From contig CAUWCT010000054.1 of assembly GCA_963557065.1 (NCBI GenBank), positions 1 to 32,278 of the forward strand: a DNA stretch of 32,278 nucleotides. Reading direction: 5' to 3'. A program made the position numbers and the translations under genes. Shown here in pieces: positions 22,777 through 31,053 of the stretch. Source of the DNA: UMGS1370 sp963557065 (GTDB lineage Bacteria > Bacillota > Clostridia > Lachnospirales > Lachnospiraceae). Position 1 is the first letter of the stretch. Every line of letters starts with the position of its first letter. The notes below the pieces were generated by a model. It worked only from the letters and a program-made list of their open reading frames with translations, was not told the DNA's origin and made no database searches.

Positions 22777-23721
22777 ATGATGGAAAACGGGGCATTGCTG
22801 ACAGTCAGTCATTTATCAGTTTCCTTTGAGCAATATGCCAGAGGACTGAAAAAAAGAACCCTTTCTGTGATAGAGGATCTGAATCTGACAGTAAAAGCAG
22901 GAGAGATGACAGCAGTAGTGGGGGCCAGCGGATCTGGAAAAAGCCTTCTGGCTCATGGGATTTTAGGCCTTCTTCCTTATAATGCGTCTATGTCCGGACA
23001 GATTTTCTATGAAGGACGTGAACTGACAGAAAAAAGAAGAAAACAGGTTGTGGGAAAGGAAATTGTCCTGGTGCCTCAGAGCGTTTCCTATCTCGATCCC
23101 CTTATGAAAGTCGGAGAGCAGGTGCGAAATGGAGACACTTCGTCAGAGGCAAAACGCCGGTGTTCGTCTCTTCTTAGCCGATACGGTCTGGAAAAAGAGA
23201 CAGAAAACAAATATCCCTTTGAATTATCAGGGGGGATGACCAGGCGAATTTTGATCTCTTCTGCTCTTATGGAACAGCCCAAACTGATTATTGCGGATGA
23301 GCCAACGCCGGGCCTTCACCTGTCTGCTGCAAAAAGGGTCCTGGGACATTTCAGGGAATTGGCGGATCAGGGAGCCGGAGTGCTTTTAATTACCCATGAT
23401 TTGGAGCTGGCTCTGGAAGTGGCGGACCGGATTGCAGTGTTTTACGCAGGGACCACAGTGGAAGAAATGCCGGCGGCCCATTTTGAAGAGGAAAAGAAGC
23501 TGGCGCATCCCTACAGCAGGGCGCTGTATCGGGCAATGCCGGCCAATGGATTTGAGGCCCTTAAGGGTACCCAGCCCTACGTGACAGAAAGAGGAAAAGG
23601 CTGCGTATTTGCATCCAGGTGCCCTGATGCAGACGCGGAGTGCAAAAATATATCTATTCCTATAAGAAAAACAGAGGACGGCTGGGTGCGGTGCAGAAAG
23701 GGGAAGGACATTGAAACTTGA
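22777..23721 (+). CDS. ABC transporter ATPase, NikD/DppD type
   Basis: This 314-residue cytoplasmic ATPase drives import. Walker A is GASGSGKS, the Q loop is LVPQSVSYLDPLM, the signature is LSGGMTRR (usually LSGGMRQR, so two residues are swapped), Walker B is LIIADEPTPGL (usually ...T-A-L-D, so the D-loop is unusual) and the switch histidine is in LITHDLEL. The C-terminal oligopeptide/nickel domain CVFASRCPDADAEC supplies a cysteine motif typical of the family, which may hold an iron-sulfur cluster in some relatives. GAGGAG precedes the ATG. It overlaps the second ATPase by 11 bp. Confidence 0.9.
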   Translation: MMENGALLTVSHLSVSFEQYARGLKKRTLSVIEDLNLTVKAGEMTAVVGASGSGKSLLAHGILGLLPYNASMSGQIFYEGRELTEKRRKQVVGKEIVLVPQSVSYLDPLMKVGEQVRNGDTSSEAKRRCSSLLSRYGLEKETENKYPFELSGGMTRRILISSALMEQPKLIIADEPTPGLHLSAAKRVLGHFRELADQGAGVLLITHDLELALEVADRIAVFYAGTTVEEMPAAHFEEEKKLAHPYSRALYRAMPANGFEALKGTQPYVTERGKGCVFASRCPDADAECKNISIPIRKTEDGWVRCRKGKDIET

Positions 23722-24322
23722 AGCAAACAATATTTCATTTCGCTATCACAGCGGGACCAGACAGATTTTAAATCAGTTTTCCCTGGAACTGGAAAGCAGA
23801 GAGCGGGTCGGATTAATTGCACCCAGCGGTTTTGGAAAAACCACATTCTGCAAAATTCTGGCCGGTTATGAAAAACCAGATGCCGGAGAAGTGCTGCTGG
23901 ATGGAAAACCCCTGAAAGAGTACGGGCCTTACTGTCCGGTTCAGATGATCTGGCAGCATCCGGAACTGGCCGTCAATCCCAGACGGAGAATGAAAACCGT
24001 TCTGGAAGAGGGAGACAAAATATCCGATTCCATTATAAAAGGATTGGGAATTGAAAAAGATTGGCTGAACCGGTTTCCGGGAGAACTTTCAGGAGGGGAA
24101 CTTCAAAGATTTTGTATTGCCAGGGCATTGGGAGAAAAGACCAGATTTTTGCTGGCAGATGAGATTACTACAATGCTGGATCTGATTACCCAGAGCCAGA
24201 TTTGGCAGTTTTTATTAGAAGAAACCGGCCGGAGAGAAATTGGTCTTTTGGCAGTCAGCCATTCCCAGCCGCTGATAGATAAGATTTGTACAAGGAAGGT
24301 GGAGATGGAAGCATGGACGTAA
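23711..24322 (+). CDS. ABC transporter ATPase, NikE/DppF type (short)
   Basis: This 203-residue ATPase ends soon after the nucleotide-binding domain and lacks the C-terminal oligopeptide extension of about 80-100 residues found in DppF/OppF, like the short NikE-type subunits. Walker A reads APSGFGKTT (first Gly replaced by Ala), the signature is LSGGELQRF, Walker B is FLLADEITTMLD and the switch region is LLAVSHSQ. The start is TTG, with GGGGAAGG 3-4 nt upstream, and it overlaps the end of the first ATPase. Its own end overlaps larB by 10 bp, tying the importer to cofactor synthesis. Confidence 0.87.
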   Translation: MKLEANNISFRYHSGTRQILNQFSLELESRERVGLIAPSGFGKTTFCKILAGYEKPDAGEVLLDGKPLKEYGPYCPVQMIWQHPELAVNPRRRMKTVLEEGDKISDSIIKGLGIEKDWLNRFPGELSGGELQRFCIARALGEKTRFLLADEITTMLDLITQSQIWQFLLEETGRREIGLLAVSHSQPLIDKICTRKVEMEAWT

Positions 24323-25056
24323 GACAAATGCTGGAAGGCGTGAAATCCGGAAGGATTTCCATAGAAGAAGCAGAGGGACAATTAAAAGATCTTCCCTATG
24401 AGGATTTGGGGTATGTGAAGCTGGATCATCACAGAAGTCTCCGCTCCGGTTTTGGAGAGACTGTATTCTGTCAGGGAAAACCGGATGAATATCTAGTTTC
24501 TATTTATGAGAAACTGGCAGAACGGGATGGGGAAGTTTTGGGAACAAGGGCCACAAAAGAGCAGTATGAACTGGTAAAACAGGCAGTTCCTCAGGTCACG
24601 TACGATCCGGTTTCCCGCATCTTAAAATTAGAAAAAGAGGGGAAAGAGCAGGTTGGATTGATTGCGGTGTGCACAGGCGGTACAGCAGATATTCCGGTTG
24701 CAGAAGAAGCAGCGCAGACGGCCGAGTTTTTTGGAAGCAGGGTAGAGCGGATCTATGACGTGGGAGTGGCAGGAATCCACAGGCTTTTATCAAAGCGTAA
24801 GCAGATTATAAGGGCAAACTGTGTCATTGCGGCAGCCGGAATGGAGGGCGCTTTGGGGACAGTGATCGGCGGCCTGGTAGAAAATCCGGTGATTGCAGTT
24901 CCCACTTCGGTAGGATACGGGGCCAGCTTCCATGGCCTGTCAGCCCTTTTGACCATGATAAATTCCTGCGCCAACGGCATTTCGGTAGTGAATATCGACA
25001 ATGGCTACGGAGCAGGCTATATTGCAACACAAATCAACAGATTGGCGGTGAAATAA
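24313..25056 (+). CDS. larB: Nickel-pincer cofactor biosynthesis protein LarB
   Basis: LarB carboxylates nicotinic acid adenine dinucleotide at pyridinium C5 and hydrolyses the phosphoanhydride, giving the dicarboxylated mononucleotide used by LarE. This 247-residue protein has a helical N-terminal part (MDVRQMLEGVKSGRISIEEA) and a C-terminal PurE/AIR-carboxylase-like domain (VCTGGTADIPVAEEAA, GSRVERIYDVGVAGIHRLL, AAGMEGALGTVIGGLV, VPTSVGYG). The ATG at 24313 has GGAG 8 nt upstream and overlaps the ATPase gene; the frame opens earlier at a TTG (24286) without a better RBS. larC begins directly after its stop. Confidence 0.93.
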   Translation: MDVRQMLEGVKSGRISIEEAEGQLKDLPYEDLGYVKLDHHRSLRSGFGETVFCQGKPDEYLVSIYEKLAERDGEVLGTRATKEQYELVKQAVPQVTYDPVSRILKLEKEGKEQVGLIAVCTGGTADIPVAEEAAQTAEFFGSRVERIYDVGVAGIHRLLSKRKQIIRANCVIAAAGMEGALGTVIGGLVENPVIAVPTSVGYGASFHGLSALLTMINSCANGISVVNIDNGYGAGYIATQINRLAVK

Positions 25057-26442
25057 ATGAGAGAACAAGAGAAAAACCATAAAAAAGAACGGATTTTATA
25101 TCTGGAGTGCAATTCCGGAATCAGCGGAGATATGACAGTAGGAGCGTTGCTGGACCTGGGTGCGGACAGAGAAAAATTGGAAAAGCTGTTGGAAAGTCTG
25201 GGGGTAGGGGGCTATCATCTCCACTTTGGAAGAACGAAAAAATGCGGCATTGACGCCTTTGATTTTGATGTGCATCTGGAAGAGGATGGGGGGAATTCCC
25301 ACGAACATGACCACGCTCACGAGCACCCTCATGCAGATTGCCATGGCCATACTCACGAACACGCCCATGCAGATTGCCACACCCACACTCACGAACACGC
25401 CCATGCAGATTCCCATTCCCATCCTCATGTCCACCGCAACCTGACGGACGTTTTAGCCATTATCAACCGGATGGACGGAGCGAGTGAGATAAAGGATTTG
25501 GCGGCAAAGATGTTTCGGATTGTGGCAGAGGCAGAGGCAAAGGCCCATGGCATTCCCATAGAAGAGGTTCATTTCCATGAAGTAGGTGCCATCGACTCCA
25601 TTGTGGACATTATCAGTACCGCATTCTGTATTTATGATTTAAAGATTGATAAAGTAATTGTATCTCCCCTTGCGGAAGGACAGGGGTATGTGCGCTGTCA
25701 GCATGGGGTGATGCCGGTTCCGGTACCTGCCACTGCCAATATTGCATCAGCCTGGAATCTGAAGTTGAAAGTGACAGACAATGAGGGGGAGATGGTGACT
25801 CCAACCGGAGCGGCTATCGCAGCGGCTCTTCACTGCCATCAGGCTCTTCCTGAGTATTATCAGATTGAAAAAATCGGAATCGGAGCAGGCAATAAGGACT
25901 TTAAAAACGCCAATATTCTCCGGGCCATGCTGATTTTGGAAACCAGTGAACAACAGGCAAAAAACGTGTCCCAAGATGCCGGTTTTTTAAGCGGAAATGT
26001 GGACAGGATGGTAAAATTAGAGACAAATTTAGATGACTGTACAGGAGAGATGCTGGGATTTGTCATGGAAGAATTATTTGAAGCCGGTGCAGCAGATGTC
26101 TGGTATACTCCGATTTTTATGAAGAAAAACCGACCGGCTTATTTGCTGTCTGTTTTGTGCACAGAAAGCATAAGAGAAGCGGCAGAAGAGATTATTTTTA
26201 CCCATACGACAACCATTGGTATCCGCAGAAGCCTTATGGAGCGCACTGTGCTGGAGCGGGAATGCCGGACCATAGGAACTCGGTTTGGGACGGCTGCCAT
26301 CAAGGTGTGCCAGGTGGGCCTGCAAGAGAAAATCTATCCGGAGTATGAGAGTGTAAAACAGATTGCAAAAGAACATCATCTGTCTTTTTCAGAAGTCTGC
26401 CATGAAGTAAAACAGGCGGCGCTCAGAGAGAAAAATAGTTGA
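25057..26442 (+). CDS. larC: Nickel insertion protein LarC, His-rich
   Basis: LarC is a CTP-dependent cyclometallase that inserts nickel into the pincer nucleotide. This 461-residue protein starts YLECNSGISGDMTVGALLDLG and continues with the His-rich stretch (about residues 83-126), EEVHFHEVGAIDSIVDIIST, VTPTGAAIAAALH and the C-terminal LETNLDDCTGEMLGFVMEEL and ADVWYTPIFMKKNRPAYLLSV. In Lactobacillus plantarum LarC is made from two frames by frameshifting; here the whole protein is one continuous frame. The His/Asp/Cys repeats are plausible nickel storage or delivery sites. The ATG directly follows the larB stop. Its end is 30 nt before larE. Confidence 0.94.
   Translation: MREQEKNHKKERILYLECNSGISGDMTVGALLDLGADREKLEKLLESLGVGGYHLHFGRTKKCGIDAFDFDVHLEEDGGNSHEHDHAHEHPHADCHGHTHEHAHADCHTHTHEHAHADSHSHPHVHRNLTDVLAIINRMDGASEIKDLAAKMFRIVAEAEAKAHGIPIEEVHFHEVGAIDSIVDIISTAFCIYDLKIDKVIVSPLAEGQGYVRCQHGVMPVPVPATANIASAWNLKLKVTDNEGEMVTPTGAAIAAALHCHQALPEYYQIEKIGIGAGNKDFKNANILRAMLILETSEQQAKNVSQDAGFLSGNVDRMVKLETNLDDCTGEMLGFVMEELFEAGAADVWYTPIFMKKNRPAYLLSVLCTESIREAAEEIIFTHTTTIGIRRSLMERTVLERECRTIGTRFGTAAIKVCQVGLQEKIYPEYESVKQIAKEHHLSFSEVCHEVKQAALREKNS
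25330..25434 (+). repeat. 36-bp tandem repeat encoding the LarC His-rich segment
   Basis: Units begin at 25330, 25366 and 25402 (CATGCAGATTGCCA at the start of the first two). The first two are nearly identical, and the third is diverged and 33 bp long. They encode HADCHGHTHEHA, HADCHTHTHEHA and HADSHSHPHVH. The near-identity at DNA level suggests recent slippage or duplication. Confidence 0.85.
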
Positions 26443-26472
26443 ACGGTTACTACAATAGAGAGGGACAAGGAA

Positions 26473-27300
26473 ATGGAAGAAAGAACCAGTACAGAATTAT
26501 CCCGGATTCGAGAAAGTCTGGAAGAACAGATGGCAAAATACGCAAAAAAGGATGTGGCAGTGGCATTTTCCGGCGGCGTGGATTCCAGCTTACTGCTAAA
26601 AGTGTCCTGTGAGGCGGCAAAACAGACCGGTTCCAGGGTTTATGCGGTGACATTTCATACCCGTCTTCATCCGGCCTGTGATCTGGAGATTGCAAAGAGA
26701 GTAGCCGGGGAATCAGGGGCGCTGCACCAGATTATAGAAGTGGACGAACTGTCTCAGTCAGAGATCCGAAATAACCCGAAAAATCGGTGTTATCTGTGTA
26801 AAAAGGGATTATTTGAGCGCTTAAAGGAGTTTGCGGCACAGAAGAATATTTCAGTGATTTTAGAGGGAACCAATGAAGACGATCTTCATGTCTACCGGCC
26901 TGGGATTTTGGCTTTAAAAGAACTGGGAATTATCAGCCCGCTGGCGGATCTGGGCATTACAAAAGCCCAGGTAAAAGCGCTGGCTTCCCTTTATGAAATT
27001 TCAGTGGCATCCCGCCCCTCTACACCCTGTATGGCTACCAGGCTTCCCTATGGGGCAGAACTTAATTACGATTTGCTAGACAAAATTGCCCAGGGGGAAG
27101 AGTGGCTGAGAGAAAAGATAGGGGGAAATGTCCGTCTGAGAGTTCATGGCCGGATTGCCAGAGTGGAACTGGACAAAGAATCTTTCAAAAAAATAATGGA
27201 AATTCAGGATGAGGCGGCTGCCTGTTTAAAGGGACTTGGATTTGGCTATATTACCCTGGATTTGGAAGGATTTCGATCAGGAAGTATGGATGAGGAATAG
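26473..27300 (+). CDS. larE: ATP-dependent sulfur-transferase LarE
   Basis: LarE activates the carboxylates of the LarB product with ATP and adds sulfur, giving the dithio-compound that LarC metallates. This 275-residue protein has the PP-loop SGGVDS at residues 33-38, EGTNEDDLHVYRPG, and an STPCMATRLPYG motif. Three cysteines, C106 and C109 in RCYLCK and C186 in TPCMA, match the layout of LarE proteins that carry a 4Fe-4S cluster and use a non-core sulfide, rather than those that sacrifice a single cysteine; this is by family knowledge. GAGAGGGACAAGG precedes the ATG. It is the last gene of the operon. Confidence 0.93.
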   Translation: MEERTSTELSRIRESLEEQMAKYAKKDVAVAFSGGVDSSLLLKVSCEAAKQTGSRVYAVTFHTRLHPACDLEIAKRVAGESGALHQIIEVDELSQSEIRNNPKNRCYLCKKGLFERLKEFAAQKNISVILEGTNEDDLHVYRPGILALKELGIISPLADLGITKAQVKALASLYEISVASRPSTPCMATRLPYGAELNYDLLDKIAQGEEWLREKIGGNVRLRVHGRIARVELDKESFKKIMEIQDEAAACLKGLGFGYITLDLEGFRSGSMDEE

Positions 27301-27324
27301 AGGCGATCGTCTCTATTCCTCATC
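27289..27324 (+). terminator. Near-perfect palindrome over the larE stop codon
   Basis: GATGAGGAATAGAG (27289-27302) pairs with CTCTATTCCTCATC (27311-27324). The stem includes the last larE codons and the stop. No T-run follows, so it may act as a Rho-type or processing barrier rather than a classic terminator. Confidence 0.55.
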
Positions 27325-27378
27325 CCGGCACATTATTTAAGACTTCTTATGTTGAAAATATAAAGAAAACCTGATGGA

Positions 27379-27639
27379 TTAGTATCGGTTATAGATGTCT
27401 CTCCGGTTCCCGGCATCAATTACATATATAATTAATTTACCATTATCAATCGTATAGATAACTCTGTAATCGCCGACACGCAGGCGGAATAGTCCTTTGT
27501 TGTGCTTTCCTTTTAACTGTTTTATGTCAGAACCCTCAGGTAATTGATAAATTGCCCTTAAAATCCGTTCCTTTTCTGGCCTGGATAGTTTCATAATAAA
27601 CTTTTCAGCTAATTTTTCAATAACGATAGTATACTTCAT
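27379..27639 (-). CDS. RelE/ParE-family toxin
   Basis: This 86-residue protein shows the RelE/ParE fold signature: IVIEKLAEKFIMKLSRPEKERILRAI at the start, then IKQLKGKHNKGLFRLRVGDYRVIYTI and a short basic tail ending GNRRDIYNRY. LRVGDYRVIY is the family core. RelE members cleave ribosome-bound mRNA while ParE members poison gyrase; I cannot separate these by eye, though the Arg-rich core and terminal Tyr fit a RelE-type RNase. The start overlaps the antitoxin stop by 4 bp (ATGA), the usual translational coupling of type II systems. It is convergent with larE. Confidence 0.9.
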   Translation of the reverse strand: MKYTIVIEKLAEKFIMKLSRPEKERILRAIYQLPEGSDIKQLKGKHNKGLFRLRVGDYRVIYTIDNGKLIIYVIDAGNRRDIYNRY

Positions 27640-27857
27640 AGTTCGATTCCCTCGCGTTTAGCCAGTTCCTCAAGAGTGATTCCTTCATGTTTTTCAGGAT
27701 CAGGGTCATTTAAATACTCCTGAACCAATTTCTCACAATATAAGTCATCTTCGATTTCATCATCAAATTCGATTCCTTTTAAAAATAATAAGATATTGCC
27801 AATTTTGTATTCTGGCAATCTGTCAATAATTTGTTTCGCCTGTTCTCTTTCGCTCAT
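27636..27857 (-). CDS. Antitoxin of the RelE/ParE-type pair
   Basis: This 73-residue acidic protein lies directly upstream of the toxin gene with a 4-bp overlap. Its N terminus (SEREQAKQIIDRLPEYKIGNILLFLKGIEF) looks helical and would carry the dimer or DNA-contact part; the acidic middle (DDEIEDDLYCEKLVQEYLND) and the tail ITLEELAKREGI suit wrapping around the toxin. GAGAGGAATG lies before the ATG. The promoter is not clear: several -10-like boxes occur at 27895-27915 without a good -35. The exact antitoxin family is not assigned. Confidence 0.82.
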   Translation of the reverse strand: MSEREQAKQIIDRLPEYKIGNILLFLKGIEFDDEIEDDLYCEKLVQEYLNDPDPEKHEGITLEELAKREGIEL

Positions 27858-27963
27858 ATTTCATTCCTCTCTTCCTGTTTTGTCACTACTTACACTATAC
27901 AACATTATTATAGATATGTATATATAGAAAATACGTGCAAGGAAGCATTTTCGGAAAGATACA

Positions 27964-29031
27964 TCACGACCATTCAGCCGGCCCCTGCAATTTAACCGGT
28001 CTGTTTTCTCTGGAAGACTGGTAAATGGCAAGGACGATTTCAAGGGTCTTTTTTGCATCCTCCGGCTCCCAGGGAACAGGTGCTTCTGTTTTCAGACATT
28101 GATAAAAGTCTTTGATTTGCAGGTAATGGCAGCTTCCCCAATAATTTTTTCCGCTGCTGTCCGGACAGTCTTCCTGTGCAATGACCTCTTTTTTACCGTC
28201 TGCCCACTCGATGGTTACCGTCTGATAATCCAGATGAACGGAGCCGTTTTCACAACTGATTTCTACCTGGATAGGGCGGTTATTGGTATAATAATTGGTG
28301 GCAAAAAATGAGTAAACGGCGCCATTTTGGAAGGTGATGGCCGCATCTGCTTCATCCTCTACCTCTACCTGGGGAGCAGATTTGTGCAGAACTCTGCAGC
28401 TGTAATGGCCGTCTGCTTCTACTGCATTTTCCCGGATAAGATAGCGGACCAGATCGATGCTGTGGATAGCCTGATCGATGACAACGCCCCCGCCTTCTGT
28501 GGCCCAATACCCTTTCCAGTCGCAGTCATAATAGCTGGCAGGGCGGTACCAGTTTAAGTTGCTGAAAGCGCCGGTAACTCTGCCCAGTTTTCCGGAATCC
28601 AGAAGCTTTCTGGCGGTCTGGATTCCGGTAATATAGCGGTTTTGGAAGATAACGCCCAGCTTTTTATTACAGGATTTGGCAGTCTGGATCATAGAATCCG
28701 CATCCTCCAAAGTCAGGGCAATGGGTTTTTCCGTCAGCACATGGCATCCGCACTCCATGGCCAGATTTGCATATTCCTTGTGAAGGTGGTGGGGCAGTAA
28801 AATGTGAACCACATCCGGCTTTATGCGGGTCAGAATCTGGCCAAGAACCGGCAGATCCGTCTCATCTGACCATTCACATCCGGGAAAATCGGCTGCAAAA
28901 TTTTGGGCGCGTTCCGTTACTTTATCTACAGCCAGTACCACAGATACTTCTTCTTTCAGCTTGAAAAAGGCTTCCCGATACACAGAGGCGATTCGGCCGC
29001 AGCCGATTATGGCTGCTGTCATTTTAGCCAT
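27964..29031 (-). CDS. Gfo/Idh/MocA family oxidoreductase (second of two)
   Basis: This 355-residue NAD(P)-dependent sugar or polyol oxidoreductase has an N-terminal Rossmann motif (AAIIGCGRIASVYREAF), the TEKPIAL motif whose Lys is catalytic, and the GGGVVIDQAIHSIDLVRYL motif with the Asp/His catalytic pair in the C-terminal domain. The substrate is unknown. Its ATG overlaps the preceding isomerase-like gene by 8 bp, so it is the last gene of a four-gene minus-strand operon. The alternation of oxidoreductase and TIM-barrel genes suggests oxidation to a keto-sugar followed by isomerisation or elimination. The 100-bp gap to the antitoxin gene holds no clear terminator. Confidence 0.9.
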   Translation of the reverse strand: MAKMTAAIIGCGRIASVYREAFFKLKEEVSVVLAVDKVTERAQNFAADFPGCEWSDETDLPVLGQILTRIKPDVVHILLPHHLHKEYANLAMECGCHVLTEKPIALTLEDADSMIQTAKSCNKKLGVIFQNRYITGIQTARKLLDSGKLGRVTGAFSNLNWYRPASYYDCDWKGYWATEGGGVVIDQAIHSIDLVRYLIRENAVEADGHYSCRVLHKSAPQVEVEDEADAAITFQNGAVYSFFATNYYTNNRPIQVEISCENGSVHLDYQTVTIEWADGKKEVIAQEDCPDSSGKNYWGSCHYLQIKDFYQCLKTEAPVPWEPEDAKKTLEIVLAIYQSSRENRPVKLQGPAEWS

Positions 29032-29908
29032 GGGTGATTCCCCCTTCTGCCAGCAAAGCGTCCTGAATTCCCTTTAGGTAGCTGACTGCTTTTAAGTAAC
29101 TGAGGTGATCAAAATTCCCCAGTTCGTATTCTACAATGGCCCAGTCATCCGGGCCAAGGATTTTGTTTAAGCAGGAGAACAGACGGGGATAATTCATGTC
29201 TGCGCTTCCCAAATCAGCAAATCCGGTATGGGCCTGGCGGAAGGTAAGATTTCTGGTATTTTCGTCTTTTTTTAAGTCTCTTAAATGCACATAATGGAAC
29301 CGGTCCGGATATTTTTCTAATAATTCCACTGGATCAAAGCCGGACACATAAGCCCAGCCTGTATCCAGAGCGAAATTTACGCTGGGGCAGTGGTCTACCA
29401 GGGTAAAAAAGATTAATCCGTCATCTGCAAATTCCCAACTGTGATTGTGGTAGTGAAGCTGTGCGCCATATTGGGATTTTGCTTTTTGGGCAATCTGTTC
29501 CAGATTTTTGGCGGCTTCTGTGAGAAGCTTGGGATCATGGAGTTCCGGCTCCTTTGCGCCGTCTTTGATCAAGCGGTCGTTTAAGGAGTCAATATCTACA
29601 CATCCGGTTGCAATAATATTTTTGTCAGGGGAATCCTGCAGGGCTTTTGCTACTCCTAATACAGCGGCTTCTGCCTTTTCAGGGTGGTAAATCAGATCCA
29701 TCAGATATAATCCATTGCAGTGCATTCCTGCCAGTTCCAGCCGGTGGGCCGACAGCCGTTCTTTTAATTGATCCGCATGCTCGGCAGCAAAAAAACGCTC
29801 TCCGATTTCACATCCCTGTGCGCCTGCCAGCACTAATTTATCCAGTACGCTGTCTGTATCCTCTGCAATTTTTGGGCCATACAGGACGCAGTGACATCCA
29901 AGTTTCAT
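29024..29908 (-). CDS. Sugar phosphate isomerase/epimerase-like TIM barrel (second of two)
   Basis: This 294-residue protein has the AP_endonuc_2 (xylose-isomerase-like) TIM-barrel pattern: GAQGCEIGE on an early strand, LAGMHCNGLYL, LHYHNHSWEF, FALDTGWAYVSG, FHYVHLRDLKK and WAIVEYELGN supply the usual Glu/His/Asp metal ligands. Related proteins include IolE/IolI-type dehydratases and isomerases, 3-keto-sugar epimerases and the catalytic subunits of gut C-glycoside-cleaving enzymes; the sequence does not choose between them. It lies 15 nt after the first oxidoreductase and overlaps the second. Confidence 0.87.
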   Translation of the reverse strand: MKLGCHCVLYGPKIAEDTDSVLDKLVLAGAQGCEIGERFFAAEHADQLKERLSAHRLELAGMHCNGLYLMDLIYHPEKAEAAVLGVAKALQDSPDKNIIATGCVDIDSLNDRLIKDGAKEPELHDPKLLTEAAKNLEQIAQKAKSQYGAQLHYHNHSWEFADDGLIFFTLVDHCPSVNFALDTGWAYVSGFDPVELLEKYPDRFHYVHLRDLKKDENTRNLTFRQAHTGFADLGSADMNYPRLFSCLNKILGPDDWAIVEYELGNFDHLSYLKAVSYLKGIQDALLAEGGITHG

Positions 29909-29923
29909 AGAAATTCCCTCCTT

Positions 29924-31033
29924 TTAGTCCTGAAAATCCAAATAAACGGTTTCGCCTAAGTCTGCCGATGTCTGGCAGGCGTCAATTAATTTCTGAATAT
30001 AAAGACCTCTGTTAAAAGTCAGCTGGGAGTTGGCGCCTGTTTCAATGGCGTCAATAAACTGTTTGATCTCATAATAGAAATTAATCTGGAATGGGATATC
30101 CGGATGGTTGGGATCAGATCCAAAACATTCAGGAGGACAGTCTACAGTTTTAGGCGGCTGAGTATATCCGCCATCCTTATCTTTCAACTGAAGCGTCAGC
30201 TGGAATGGGTGGCTTCCGTCAAACAGGATTTTGCCGCCTTCACCAATGATTTCCAACTGGAAGATGGCGCCGACTCTGGAAGCGGTAAAGCTTTCCAAAG
30301 TGCCGTTTTCTGTCCGGGCAATCCACATGCCCACATCATCATTGGTAACATGTCCCATTTTTCCGGGGTGTCCAATGATTTCCCGTTCCGGGATACAGGT
30401 AGACAGTTTGCAGGTGATTTCCCGGATGGGCCCACATTGATCTCTTAATAAATAATCGCAGATATCCATCATGTGGCTGCCGAAATCCGCCATAGCGCCG
30501 GGACCGGACAGATCCATGTCCATTCTCCATTCCAGCTTTACATCCGGATTTGCAATTCGATCGCCGCCCTGTTCTTCCCGGACAAAAAATACCTTTCCAA
30601 TGGTGCCGTCATCAATGAGTTTTTTCATGTAAACAAAGCCTGGAATATCCCGGTAGCAGAGCCCCATCATAGCTACCTTGCCGGTCAGCTTTGCATAGCG
30701 GATGGCTTCTCTGCATTCGTCTTCTGTGGGTGCAAAAGGCTTTTCACAGAGCACGTGTTTTCCGGCCTTTAAGCAGGCAACGGATAATTCTGTGTGGGTA
30801 GAGTTAGGGGTACAAATGCTTACCGCATCTACCAGAGAGAGCAGTTCTTCCAGGCTGGAGCAGGCTTTGCAGCAGCCTTCCAGTTCAAACTCTTTTATGT
30901 AGTTTTCGGCTCTTTCCGGCAGTAAATCATACATGGCGGTAATCTCAACCTGAGGCAGTCTCTTGTAGGCCCGGATGTGTTCTTTTGCAATTCCGATGGT
31001 GCTTCCGCACCCGATAATACCAACTCGAATCAT
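29924..31033 (-). CDS. Gfo/Idh/MocA family oxidoreductase (first of two)
   Basis: This 369-residue protein has the nucleotide-binding start VGIIGCGSTIGIAKEHIRAY, the catalytic-lysine motif CEKPFAPTEDE and the C-terminal GPGAMADFGSHMMDICDYLL segment with its Asp/His pair. The inner region QGGDRIANPDVKLEWRMD is typical of members acting on larger glycosides or inositols, but that is a weak clue. AAAAGGAGACT precedes the ATG. It is placed 20 nt after the first isomerase-like gene. It differs enough from the other oxidoreductase here to suggest a different substrate position rather than a recent duplicate. Confidence 0.9.
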   Translation of the reverse strand: MIRVGIIGCGSTIGIAKEHIRAYKRLPQVEITAMYDLLPERAENYIKEFELEGCCKACSSLEELLSLVDAVSICTPNSTHTELSVACLKAGKHVLCEKPFAPTEDECREAIRYAKLTGKVAMMGLCYRDIPGFVYMKKLIDDGTIGKVFFVREEQGGDRIANPDVKLEWRMDMDLSGPGAMADFGSHMMDICDYLLRDQCGPIREITCKLSTCIPEREIIGHPGKMGHVTNDDVGMWIARTENGTLESFTASRVGAIFQLEIIGEGGKILFDGSHPFQLTLQLKDKDGGYTQPPKTVDCPPECFGSDPNHPDIPFQINFYYEIKQFIDAIETGANSQLTFNRGLYIQKLIDACQTSADLGETVYLDFQD

Positions 31034-31053
31034 AGATAGTCTCCTTTTCTGTT

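Noticed and set aside
25096..25434. Minus-strand frame with repeated Met/Gly/Val units
   Set aside because: It is the antisense shadow of the LarC His-rich repeats; larC is supported by motifs along its whole length.
25330..25434. CRISPR-like short repeats
   Set aside because: The units are contiguous, in frame and coding, with no spacers.
25057..26442. Programmed frameshift in larC as in Lactobacillus
   Set aside because: The frame is continuous from the N-terminal to the C-terminal LarC motifs, so no frameshift is needed.
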